64,000 nt of DNA from Burkholderiales bacterium GJ-E10 (GTDB taxonomy: Bacteria; Pseudomonadota; Gammaproteobacteria; Burkholderiales; Burkholderiaceae_F), in contig AP014683.1 of the NCBI GenBank assembly GCA_000828975.1, forward strand, positions 3,057,700-3,121,699, read 5' to 3'. Under the pieces are notes generated by a model. It saw only the letters and a list, made by a program, of their open reading frames with translations, searched no databases and was not told where the DNA came from. This document shows, in pieces, positions 42,756 to 50,988 of this stretch (positions within the stretch are counted from its first letter, which is position 1; the number at the start of each line of letters is the position of its first letter). The translations under genes and the position numbers were made by a program.

Positions 42756-44348
42756 CTATATCGTCCGGCGCAAGGCGGCGGTCGGGATTTGCGTCTGTTC
42801 TCGATATTTCGCAACAGTTCTTCGGGCGACGACCATTCCTTGTTCCGCAAGCAGTTGCGCAAGCCGGCTGTCGGAGAGCGGGTTGCGCTTGTCCTCGGCG
42901 TCGACGAGCTGGCGGATCAGCGCGCGGATGGCGGTGCTGGACGCCTCGCCGCCCGCATCCGTCGCGACGTGGCTGCCGAAGAAGTAGCGTAGCTCATATA
43001 CGCCGAACGGCGTTTCCATGTACTTGTTCGACGTGACCCGCGAAACCGTGGATTCGTGCAGGTCCAGGGTTTCGGCGATCTCCCGCAGCACCAGCGGCCG
43101 CATCGCGATCGCGCCGTAGGTAAAAAACCGGCTCTGGCGGTCGACGATGGCCTGCGCGACCCGCTCGATGGTCTGGAAGCGCTGCCGCAGGTTGCGGATG
43201 AGCCAGCGCGCGTCCTGCAGGCGCGTCGCCCAGTCGGCGCCGGCCGCCGCGCCCGGCGCCGTCTCCCCGGGCGCGCCGGCCGCGCCGGCGGCTGCCGTCG
43301 GCGCCGCCGTCCTGGGATGGTGTTCCGTCCGCAGGATCGCCGCGTACGCGGTGTTGATGCGCAAACGCGGCATGACCTCCGGGTTGAGTCGCGCCACCCA
43401 GCGCCCGCCGACGCGGCGCACGAAGATGTCGGGCACGACGTAATCGGAGGCCGTCGCGGCGAAGCCCACGCCGGGATACGGATTGAGTCCGCGGATGCAC
43501 AGGTGCGCGGCGCGCAGCAGGTCGTCGTCGACGCCCAGCAACCTGCGCAGCTTGGGAAAGTCCCGCGCCGCGAGCAGCGGCAGGTGGTCGCGAACGATCA
43601 CCCGCGCCACTTCGAGGATCCGGCGCGTGCGCGCGTCTTCGGCATCCTCCGGGGTGCCGAGCGCCTGCAAGCGCGCGTCGATCTGCAGGCTCATGCACTC
43701 GGATGCGTTGCGTGCGGCGACGCCCGGGGGATCGAAGCTCTGCAGCAGGCGCAGGGCGGTGAGCAGTTCCTGCTCGTCGAATCCGTCCTGCGGGTCGGAC
43801 ATCGCCAGCAGGTCGTTCAGCGACACGCCGAGATAGCCGTTGTCGTCGACCGCCTCGATCAGGCCCAGGATGATCGCGCGGTCGCGATCGGTCACCGTCG
43901 TCGCGCCGAGCTGCATCCGCAGATGGTCGCGCAGGGTCGGCGCTGCGGTGGCCCAGTCCTGCGGCCGTTCCCCGCTGTCGTCATCGGTCGCCCGCGCCGT
44001 CTGGGCCTCCGGCAGCCAGGACTCGGCCTCCCCCGGCGCGTTGTCGCGATCGCCGTCGGACGGTTCAGTACCTTGCCCGGCAGGCTCGGTTCCGCTGCCT
44101 TCGCCGCTGCCTTCGCCAACCCCGGCGTCCGCCGTCGGCGGCGGCTGCAGGATCGAGCCGTCGGCACCCAGGCGCAGATGGCCCGAAAGGGGGTCGTCCT
44201 CGCGCTCCAGCAGGGGGTTTTCCTGCAGGGCCTGCTCGACCTCCTGGTTCAGTTCCAGCGTCGAGAGCTGAAGCAGACGGATCGACTGCTGCAGCTGAGG
44301 GGTCAGCGTCAGTTGTTGCGAGAGGCGGAGCTGAAGTCCCGGTTTCAC
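42756..44348 (-). CDS. rpoN: RNA polymerase sigma-54 factor
   Basis: 530 residues from GTG 44348 (VKPGLQLRLSQQLTLTPQLQQSIRLLQ, shown as LRLSQQLTLTPQLQQSI). Region I glutamine-rich activator-contact domain, acidic region II (about 60-125), core-binding region, HTH (HESTVSRVTSNKYMETPFG) and the RpoN box ARRTVAKYRE near the end. The core-binding region has an extra Ala/Gly/Pro-rich loop (about 330-355). Reads promoters with GG/GC elements at -24/-12, one of which occurs at 48167. Confidence 0.97.
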   Translation of the reverse strand: MKPGLQLRLSQQLTLTPQLQQSIRLLQLSTLELNQEVEQALQENPLLEREDDPLSGHLRLGADGSILQPPPTADAGVGEGSGEGSGTEPAGQGTEPSDGDRDNAPGEAESWLPEAQTARATDDDSGERPQDWATAAPTLRDHLRMQLGATTVTDRDRAIILGLIEAVDDNGYLGVSLNDLLAMSDPQDGFDEQELLTALRLLQSFDPPGVAARNASECMSLQIDARLQALGTPEDAEDARTRRILEVARVIVRDHLPLLAARDFPKLRRLLGVDDDLLRAAHLCIRGLNPYPGVGFAATASDYVVPDIFVRRVGGRWVARLNPEVMPRLRINTAYAAILRTEHHPRTAAPTAAAGAAGAPGETAPGAAAGADWATRLQDARWLIRNLRQRFQTIERVAQAIVDRQSRFFTYGAIAMRPLVLREIAETLDLHESTVSRVTSNKYMETPFGVYELRYFFGSHVATDAGGEASSTAIRALIRQLVDAEDKRNPLSDSRLAQLLAEQGMVVARRTVAKYREQTQIPTAALRRTI

Positions 44349-44362
44349 CGTGTGCGCTGCCG

Positions 44363-45187
44363 TCAGAGGCGGAAGTGGTCGCCGAGGTACACGCGCCGGA
44401 CCGCGGGGTTGTCGACGATCTCGTCCGGTCGCCCATCCGCCAGCACCTGTCCCTCGTTGATGATGTACGCGTGGTCGCAGATTCCCAGCGTCTCCCGGAC
44501 GTTGTGGTCGGTGACCAGGACGCCGATCCCGCGCTGCTTGAGAAAGCGCACGATGCGCTGGATCTCGATCACCGCGATCGGGTCGACGCCTGCGAACGGT
44601 TCGTCGAGGAGGATGAAGCGCGGCCGCGAGGCCAGGGCCCGCGCGATCTCCACCCGCCGCCGTTCGCCGCCGGACAGGCTCAGCGCCGGATTGGTGCGGA
44701 GCTCCTCGATCTGCAGATCCGCCAGCAGCTCGCGCAGGCGTTCCGCGATCTCCGTCGCGGACAGCGCGGCGCCGTCTTTGCCGACCTGCAGCTCGAGGAC
44801 GGCGCGGATGTTCTCTTCCACCGTCAGCTTGCGGAACACCGACGCTTCCTGCGGCAGATAGGACAGGCCCATGCGCGCCCGCCGATGGATCGGAAGGTGG
44901 GTGATCGGGTGGCCGTCGAGCGTGATGGTGCCCGAATCGAGCGGGACGAGCCCTACGACCATGTAGAAGCAGGTGGTCTTGCCCGCGCCGTTGGGCCCGA
45001 GCAATCCGACCACGCTGCCGGCCTCGACCCGCAGCGACACGTCCTTGACGACCTGCCGCTTGCCATAGCGTTTGGCGAGGTTCCGCACCACGAGTTCGGC
45101 CGGCGCCGGCGCCGACTCTCCGCCGGCGGGCTGCCGCGCTTCGTCGGCGGCGATGGCCACGCCGCGTTCGGCCGCTGTAGTGCTCAT
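44363..45187 (-). CDS. lptB: LPS export ABC transporter ATPase LptB
   Basis: 274 residues from ATG 45187, overlapping the lptA stop as [22 protein letters not shown] (Walker A), [18 protein letters not shown] (Q-loop), [16 protein letters not shown] (signature), [13 protein letters not shown] (Walker B) and [13 protein letters not shown] (H-loop) are all canonical, in contrast to the FtsE in this window. An extra N-terminal segment of about 30 residues precedes the domain. Confidence 0.96.
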   Translation of the reverse strand: MSTTAAERGVAIAADEARQPAGGESAPAPAELVVRNLAKRYGKRQVVKDVSLRVEAGSVVGLLGPNGAGKTTCFYMVVGLVPLDSGTITLDGHPITHLPIHRRARMGLSYLPQEASVFRKLTVEENIRAVLELQVGKDGAALSATEIAERLRELLADLQIEELRTNPALSLSGGERRRVEIARALASRPRFILLDEPFAGVDPIAVIEIQRIVRFLKQRGIGVLVTDHNVRETLGICDHAYIINEGQVLADGRPDEIVDNPAVRRVYLGDHFRL

Positions 45188-45945
45188 TTGCCGCCCGCCG
45201 TGGCCGCTGCCGCCGGGATGGCGGACGCCTTCGCAGGTGCGGCGGATGCCCCGGCGGGGGCGGCAGAGGTCGCCGCCGGGACGGTGGAGGATTCGGCCGG
45301 GGCGGGGGATGTCTCCGCCGGACGCAAGCCGACCGCCTGGGACGTACCGGCAACCGCGGGGCCGCGCGGCGCGATCCGGATGTGGACCCGTCCGTCGCCG
45401 CCGCCGGATTTGCCGCTCGTCACGTCGTAGGTGGCGTCGCGTTCGTTGTAGACGATGCGGGCTCCCTGCAGTTCGTCCTGCAGCACGCCGTTGTCGAATC
45501 GCTTGACGACCGCATTGCCGGTCATGATCACCTTGTCGCTCTTGTCGTCGTAGTCGATCCGCTCGGCGGCGCCATCGATCGTCGAGATCACGCCCGGCCG
45601 CACCGGGTCGCGCCGCTCGTGGTACCGCGCGAGGTTTCCCGGATCGGCGGTCGCGACGTAATGCTGATACCCCTCCGGATCCTGCCGATGCACCATGCGG
45701 TCGCCGGTCAGGCGCATCGTGCCCTTGACCAGCACGACGTGGCCGGTCAGCACCTCGACCTGGGTCAGGTCGTCGAGGGTGGAGTGGTCGGCGGTGACGT
45801 AGGCTTCCTTGTTGCGGTCCGCCCGCTCGGCTTGGGCCGGCGCCATCACCAACGTCCCCCAGGCCAGCGCGCACGCGCACGCCGCGGCCCGGACGCGGGT
45901 CCGCAGCGGCCGTTCGGCGGTTGGATTGCGATTGGTGTGCGTCAT
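45184..45945 (-). CDS. lptA: LPS transport periplasmic protein LptA
   Basis: 253 residues. Signal peptide ([18 protein letters not shown]), then the OstA/LptA beta-jellyroll ([53 protein letters not shown]). About 50 residues of Ala/Pro/Ser-rich sequence are added at the C-terminus, which most LptA proteins lack. Bridges inner and outer membranes with LptC. Confidence 0.94.
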   Translation of the reverse strand: MTHTNRNPTAERPLRTRVRAAACACALAWGTLVMAPAQAERADRNKEAYVTADHSTLDDLTQVEVLTGHVVLVKGTMRLTGDRMVHRQDPEGYQHYVATADPGNLARYHERRDPVRPGVISTIDGAAERIDYDDKSDKVIMTGNAVVKRFDNGVLQDELQGARIVYNERDATYDVTSGKSGGGDGRVHIRIAPRGPAVAGTSQAVGLRPAETSPAPAESSTVPAATSAAPAGASAAPAKASAIPAAAATAGGK

Positions 45946-46517
45946 GGGTTTTCCCGCGGCGGGAACCGGCCGGCGACCTTGGAATGCAGGACCATGCGGT
46001 CCGTGATGTTGTCGTAGTCCATGCCGACCGCCTGCAGATGCGACGCGCCGCTGTCGATCGTGACGGGATGCTCCGTCTGCATGCGATCCTGGTCGGGGAT
46101 CACCAGCATCTCCTCCGTTTCCATGCGCAAGGGGGGGCGCGTCGCGGTGCCGGCCCGGGTGGCGACGACGTGGCCGCGCATGTCCACCGTTTCGAAATCG
46201 TTGACCGTGTGCGCCGTGTCCGAAACCACCTGCAGCTGCGGCCGGTCCGGCCGCAGGCTCACCGCGCGCGGATGCAGGAGATCGGCGTCGTCGGTCTCGT
46301 CGTAGTGGGTGACCTTGTCGGCGAACACGCGCATGTTCGGCCGTCCTCGCGCATCGAATTCGGTGAGCACGACGTTGTCGGCGTAGAAGTCGACCCGGCC
46401 GATCCGGCCCACGTCCCGCACCGAGCCCGCGCGCAGATCGCCGGCGTACCAGTAGCTCATCACGAGGACCGTGCCGAGAATGGCGACCGCGACCCAGCTT
46501 GCGATTCGTTCACCCAT
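45942..46517 (-). CDS. lptC: LPS export protein LptC
   Basis: 191 residues. One N-terminal membrane segment ([20 protein letters not shown]) then the periplasmic jellyroll ([58 protein letters not shown]). Start ATG 46517, seven bases after the kdsC stop; overlaps lptA by four bases. Confidence 0.94.
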   Translation of the reverse strand: MGERIASWVAVAILGTVLVMSYWYAGDLRAGSVRDVGRIGRVDFYADNVVLTEFDARGRPNMRVFADKVTHYDETDDADLLHPRAVSLRPDRPQLQVVSDTAHTVNDFETVDMRGHVVATRAGTATRPPLRMETEEMLVIPDQDRMQTEHPVTIDSGASHLQAVGMDYDNITDRMVLHSKVAGRFPPRENP

Positions 46518-46524
46518 CGCCCGC

Positions 46525-47097
46525 TCACACCCACTCCCGCAGCAGCGGCTCGAGACGACCCTGCGCCTTCAGCACGAACTGCGCGAGATCGCGGACGGCA
46601 CCGCGTCCGCCGGGCGACGGCGCGACCCAGTGCACCCGGTCGCGCACCTCCGGCAAGGCGTCCGCCGGCGCGGCGGCAAACCCGACGAGCGCGAGCGCGG
46701 ACAGGTCGATCCAGTCGTCGCCCATGTAGGCGCATTCCTGCGGCGCGATGCCGGCGTCGGCCGAAATCCGCTGCAAGGCGGCGCGCTTGTCGTCCTGGCC
46801 TTGCAGGACGCGGGCGATCCCGAGATCTTTGGCGCGGGCGGTGACGATGCCGGAGCTGCGCCCGGTGATGATCGCCATTTCGATGCCGGCCTGCCGCAAC
46901 AGGCGGATGCCAAAGCCATCCCGCACGTCGAACGCCTTGAGCGCCTCGCCGCGGCTGTCGAAATAGAGGCGTCCGTCGGTCAGCACGCCGTCGACGTCGA
47001 ACGCAACGAGGCGAACGCGCGCCGCCCGGCGGGCCGGTGACAGCCGTTCCGAGGTCGGCGATTTCGCCGCCCGGGCGCCCGTGCTGCGAGTTGCCAT
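46525..47097 (-). CDS. kdsC: 3-deoxy-D-manno-octulosonate 8-phosphate phosphatase
   Basis: 190 residues. HAD phosphatase that makes free Kdo. VAFDVDGVLTDGRLYF (nucleophile Asp), ITGRSSGIV and AYMGDDWIDLSALALVGFAAAP. ATG 47097 overlaps the kdsD stop by one base (TGATG). Confidence 0.95.
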   Translation of the reverse strand: MATRSTGARAAKSPTSERLSPARRAARVRLVAFDVDGVLTDGRLYFDSRGEALKAFDVRDGFGIRLLRQAGIEMAIITGRSSGIVTARAKDLGIARVLQGQDDKRAALQRISADAGIAPQECAYMGDDWIDLSALALVGFAAAPADALPEVRDRVHWVAPSPGGRGAVRDLAQFVLKAQGRLEPLLREWV

Positions 47098-48116
47098 CAA
47101 ATGACCTTCGCCGCCATCAGGTCGTGCATGTGCAGGGCACCGTGTACGCGCCCCGCCGCGTCGACGACGAGCAACTGGTTCTTGCGCCCGGCTTCGAGCA
47201 TCTGCGCGGCTTCGGCCGCCAGGGCGTCGGCGGTGATGGTGAGGGGGGTGCGCGTCATCACGTCGGCGACACAGGTCGCCCGGACATCGGCGCCGGCTTC
47301 GAGCAGGCGGCGCAGATCGCCGTCGGTGAAGATTCCCGCCAGACTCCCATCGAGTTCGACGACCGCGGTCATGCCGAGCTGCTTGTGCGAAATCTCGTGC
47401 AAGGCGTCCATCACCGTCGCGTCCCGGCCGACCGTGGGAATCGCGGCGCCGGTACGCATGACGTCGGCCACGCGGGTCAACAGCTTTCTGCCGAGCGTGC
47501 CGCCGGGATGGGAGCGTGCGAAATCCTGTGCACCGAACCCCCGGGCGTCGAGGCAGGCGATCGCCAGCGCGTCGCCCATCGCCAGCATCGCCGCCGTCGA
47601 GGAGGTCGGCGCCAGGTTCAGCGGACAGGCTTCGCGCTCGACGCGGCAGTCGAGGTGGACATCCGCAGCTTGCGCCAGCGGCGATCGGCCCGAACCGGTC
47701 ATCGCGATCAGCGGCGTCCCTTCCCGCTTGACGATCGGCACGATGGTCATCAGTTCCGGGGAGTTTCCGGAATTGGACAGGCCGATCACGACGTCCGCGG
47801 GGGTGATCATTCCGAGGTCGCCATGTGCCGCTTCGGCGGCATGCACGAACATCGCCGGCGTGCCGGTCGATGCCAGGGTGGCGGCGATCTTGCGGCCGAT
47901 GTGTCCGCTTTTGCCGATGCCGCTCACGACGACCCGGCCGCGGCAGGCGAGCAGCAGATTGACCGCGTCGAGGAACGCCTGGTCGAGGCGGTCGGCAAGA
48001 GCGGCCACCGACTGCGCTTCGATCTCGATCACGGAACGTGCCAGCGCCACGGCCGAGGGTCCGGCCCGGCCGGCAGCGGCGCCTTGCGCGGAAGGGGCGT
48101 GAGAGGAATTCGTCAT
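47097..48116 (-). CDS. kdsD: Arabinose-5-phosphate isomerase
   Basis: 339 residues. First step of Kdo synthesis. SIS domain (RVVVSGIGKSGHIGRKIAAT, HGDLGMITPADVVIGLSNSG) followed by two CBS domains (VMDALHEISHKQLGMTAVV; MTRTPLTITADALAAEA). Start ATG 48116. Leads the kds-lpt operon; a possible -10 TATGAT lies at 48142-48147. Confidence 0.95.
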   Translation of the reverse strand: MTNSSHAPSAQGAAAGRAGPSAVALARSVIEIEAQSVAALADRLDQAFLDAVNLLLACRGRVVVSGIGKSGHIGRKIAATLASTGTPAMFVHAAEAAHGDLGMITPADVVIGLSNSGNSPELMTIVPIVKREGTPLIAMTGSGRSPLAQAADVHLDCRVEREACPLNLAPTSSTAAMLAMGDALAIACLDARGFGAQDFARSHPGGTLGRKLLTRVADVMRTGAAIPTVGRDATVMDALHEISHKQLGMTAVVELDGSLAGIFTDGDLRRLLEAGADVRATCVADVMTRTPLTITADALAAEAAQMLEAGRKNQLLVVDAAGRVHGALHMHDLMAAKVI

Positions 48117-48141
48117 GGTTGTCCGGGAAATCCGGTCGTCG

Positions 48142-48147
48142 ATCATA
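48142..48147 (-). promoter_or_regulatory. Possible -10 box for kdsD operon
   Basis: TATGAT on the minus strand, 25 bases upstream of the kdsD ATG. The -35 region is poor. Confidence 0.35.
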
Positions 48148-48166
48148 CTCCGCCGGGCTCGCTCAT

Positions 48167-48182
48167 TGGCACGGGAATTGCT
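48167..48182 (+). promoter_or_regulatory. Sigma-54 (RpoN) promoter
   Basis: TGGCACGGGAATTGCT matches the sigma-54 consensus YTGGCACG-N4-TTGCW at every fixed position, including the preceding T. It lies between divergent kdsD and the BPSS1780-type gene and points to the latter; predicted transcription start is about 48194, giving a leader of about 150 bases. Confidence 0.75.
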
Positions 48183-48345
48183 GTGATTTCCCGGCCGACG
48201 CCGCGGTTCGCGGGCGTCCCGGATTCGATTTGACCGGCCTGCCGCCGTCTGCGACGATTCGCCCGTCTCGGCGAACCCGCATCCGCTCCTGCCGTTCCCG
48301 CGCCCGGGAACCCCGCCCGAAACCGTCGAGAGAAAGCGCCGCACC

Positions 48346-49185
48346 GTGCCGATCCCTTCGTCCTGCCCGGAAATCCTGCTCGCCCCGCGGGTGCCCGCCC
48401 TGCGCGGCATCGCCTGGTGGACCGAGTCCGTTTCGTGGTTGTTCCGGGGCATCGCAGGCATCGGCGTGTGGGTCGGGATGCTGCTCATCCTGTTCGGTTC
48501 GCTGGCGCTGCTGCACCTCATCCCGTATCTCGGGTTCCTGGTGTCCCATCTGCTGTTTTTCGTGTTCACCGGGGGTCTCATGGTCGCTGCCGACAAGACC
48601 GCGCGCGGCCAGACGCCCACATTCTCGGATCTGTTCGCCGGGTTCGGGCCCAAGGGCGGCGCGCTCCTGGGCGCCGCGCTCGTGCTGCTCGTGGCAAGCA
48701 TCGGCGCCACCGCGATCGTCGCCCTGATCGGCGTCGGCAGTTACTTCGATGCGATGTTCCACGGCGCCGGCCATTTCGCTCCGGATTCGCTGCCGGATCT
48801 CTCCGGCACCGCCACCGGGTCGACCATGATGACCCTGGGCTGGCGCACGTTCGGGCTGGTCGTCCTCGCGCTGGTGCTCTACCTGCCGATCACCATGGCC
48901 AGCTGGCTTGCGCCGGCACTCATCATGCTGCGCGATGCCGCGCCCGGCGAGGCGCTGCGGCTCAGCCTGCGCGCCGGCTGGCGCAACGGCTCGGCGCTGA
49001 CGATGTATGGCCTGTTCGCGATCGGACTGGCGCTGCTCGCCACTCTGCCGGTGCTCGTCGGCTGGCTCTTTTTCGGTCCGCTGGCCTACCTGTCGACCTA
49101 TGCCGCGTCCCGCGATCTGTTCGAATGCGAGCGCGAGCGCTGGGACGACGAAGAGGGCGAGGTCGTCGCGGAAATCCTCGACTGA
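48346..49185 (+). CDS. BPSS1780-family membrane protein
   Basis: 279 residues from GTG 48346, with GAGAGAAAG upstream. Five to six hydrophobic segments (GIGVWVGMLLILFGSLALLH; LLGAALVLLVASIGATAIVA; LVVLALVLYLPITMASWLAP; MYGLFAIGLALLATLPVLVG). WWTESVSWLFRG and GGLMVAADKTARGQTPTFSDLFAGF fit the BPSS1780 family; function unknown. Likely transcribed from the sigma-54 promoter 160 bases upstream. Confidence 0.8.
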   Translation: MPIPSSCPEILLAPRVPALRGIAWWTESVSWLFRGIAGIGVWVGMLLILFGSLALLHLIPYLGFLVSHLLFFVFTGGLMVAADKTARGQTPTFSDLFAGFGPKGGALLGAALVLLVASIGATAIVALIGVGSYFDAMFHGAGHFAPDSLPDLSGTATGSTMMTLGWRTFGLVVLALVLYLPITMASWLAPALIMLRDAAPGEALRLSLRAGWRNGSALTMYGLFAIGLALLATLPVLVGWLFFGPLAYLSTYAASRDLFECERERWDDEEGEVVAEILD

Positions 49186-49224
49186 GCCGCGATCGTCTGC
49201 CGTCGTCCCGGCCGGGGCGCAGGC

Positions 49225-49554
49225 TCAGTAGCCGCCCTTGCCGTATGGTTTCGGCAGGCCGGCGATGCGCACGCCCTGCTTGGCCGGTCCCATGGGGAAG
49301 AGGTCGTAGAGACGCTTGCTGTCGCAGCCCTCGAGGATTTCGCCCACGTCCTTCAGCATTGTCCGGAAATTGGGGGTATGCCCTTCCTGGCGGTATTGGT
49401 CCCGCAGGTAGCGGATGACCGTCCAGTGATCGTCGGTCAATTCCACTCCTTCGGCCGCTGCGATGGCCGTGCATGCGGCGTCCGAGAAGTCCGGTTCCAG
49501 CAGATAGCCCTCCTCGTCCGCTGCCACCGTCCTGCCGTCGATCGTGTATTCCAT
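49225..49554 (-). CDS. DsrC/TusE-family protein lacking both redox cysteines
   Basis: 109 residues from ATG 49554 (MEYTIDGRTVAADEEGYL). LTDDHWTVIRYLRDQYRQEG and FPMGPAKQGVRIAGLPKPYG are diagnostic of the family. DsrC ends with two conserved cysteines and TusE with one (CxIAGLPKPTGC type); here these positions are Val and Lys-Gly, so neither sulfur transfer nor trisulfide chemistry is possible through them. It matches the cysteine-less RspA-type group, thought to be regulatory. Two other cysteines occur elsewhere (DAACTA, EGCDSK). Confidence 0.85.
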   Translation of the reverse strand: MEYTIDGRTVAADEEGYLLEPDFSDAACTAIAAAEGVELTDDHWTVIRYLRDQYRQEGHTPNFRTMLKDVGEILEGCDSKRLYDLFPMGPAKQGVRIAGLPKPYGKGGY

Positions 49555-49763
49555 GGTGTCGTCTCCTGTCTCGCAAATCGAGACGCCGATTAACGAACCG
49601 GACGGACGCCCCGTCAACACCCGGCACGGGGTATGGGCGACGCTACCCGCGCGGGGGACGGGCGCTGCCATGGTCTTTTCGCATCGACCGGCGCCGACAG
49701 CGGCGCCTGCCGGGCATCCGGGCGCGGTCAAGCCGCGCGCGGTCGAGCCCGGTCAGGCCGCGG

Positions 49764-50801
49764 TCAAGGGGTCTTGCGCGCAACGACGACCCGATTCCGG
49801 CCTTCGCGCTTGGCGGTGTAGAGCGCCTGATCGGCGCGTTCGACCAGGGATTCGACCGTGTCGGCGGCATCCCAGCCGGCAATTCCGGCCGACATCGTGA
49901 TCGAGGCGATCGGTTCCTCGTCCGAGCGCCGGCGGATCCGCCCCTGTTCGACCCGGGTCCGGATCGTCTCGGCGAGCGATTCGGCGGCCTCGACCGGATG
50001 TCCGGGCAGGAGAACCGCGAACTCCTCGCCGCCGTAGCGTGCGGTCGTCCCGGCAGGGCCGACGCAGGACGCGATCGCGTTGCCGACCGCCACGATCACC
50101 CGGTCCCCGAGCGGGTGGCCATACGTGTCGTTGATGCGTTTGAAGTGGTCGATGTCGAGCAGGATCAGCGAAAGCCGCGAGGGATCGCCCCCCGTCTGTC
50201 GGGTCGCGAGTTCCAGTTCCCGATCGAAGCCGCGGCGATTGAGCAGTCCCGACAGGGCATCGGTCACGACGTCGGTCTGCAGCTTGTCGATTTTCTCGGT
50301 CAAGGACCGGATCTTGTTGTGCGCCTGCTCCAGCTGGCCTGACAGCTGCCGGATATCCCCGCTCATCCGCCCCGCCCCCGCCTGCATGGCGAGAATCGCC
50401 GAGGCGAGATCCTCCATCGACGTCGCGGACGAAAGCTCTTCCTGGAACTGGGTCAGCTGGTGACGGAATTCGGAAGCGCCCTGCCCGGTCTGGGCGGCGT
50501 TGCGCTGGATCTCCTCCAGCATTTCCATGAGACTGGCGCGCGCGGTCAGGATCATCCGCTCGGCCGGCTCCACCATGTGCTGCATGTACAGCGCATAGGT
50601 GCGCGACGGCGCCAGGCGCGGCTGCTGTGCCAGTTCCCGGTCGACGGCGTTCTGGAGTTGGGGGCGGTCGCCTTTGGCGTACTCGTACCACAGCGCGTAG
50701 CTGATCGGGTAATACCCCGCCGCGTGCCGCGTCATGAGCGGGATGGTTTTTTTCAGGAGCTCGGTATTGAGCGCGAGGTCTTCAGCGGAATCGTCCAGCA
50801 T
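49764..50801 (-). CDS. GGDEF diguanylate cyclase
   Basis: 345 residues from ATG 50801 (MLDDSAEDLALN). An N-terminal helical domain (ending about 185), a coiled coil (QLEQAHNKIRSLTEKIDKLQ), then a GGDEF domain: DALSGLLNRRGFDREL, LLDIDHFKRINDTYGHPLGD and ARYGGEEFAVLLPG with an intact active site. The RxxD inhibitory site upstream of GGEEF is missing. Makes cyclic-di-GMP; no membrane segment. It lies beside the DsrC-like gene on the same strand, 209 bases apart. Confidence 0.92.
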   Translation of the reverse strand: MLDDSAEDLALNTELLKKTIPLMTRHAAGYYPISYALWYEYAKGDRPQLQNAVDRELAQQPRLAPSRTYALYMQHMVEPAERMILTARASLMEMLEEIQRNAAQTGQGASEFRHQLTQFQEELSSATSMEDLASAILAMQAGAGRMSGDIRQLSGQLEQAHNKIRSLTEKIDKLQTDVVTDALSGLLNRRGFDRELELATRQTGGDPSRLSLILLDIDHFKRINDTYGHPLGDRVIVAVGNAIASCVGPAGTTARYGGEEFAVLLPGHPVEAAESLAETIRTRVEQGRIRRRSDEEPIASITMSAGIAGWDAADTVESLVERADQALYTAKREGRNRVVVARKTP

Positions 50802-50988
50802 GCCCCACCCGAGAACATTCGACCACGACGAGCCCGGACGCGGTGCATCACGGGATGATGTTTGGACCACGATAGACAAAACGAAACACCCGAAATCACC
50901 CGAATAACAGCCCGATATGCCGGCATTTCCGTCCTGGACATCCGGTCGCGGGCCCATCGCCCGGCGACCGGATGCTGCGGATGCCGGG

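Noticed and set aside
42756-45353. Single 865-residue protein joining lptB-region sequence to RpoN
   Set aside because: The open frame before GTG 44348 is a shadow of lptB; RpoN homology begins at that codon.
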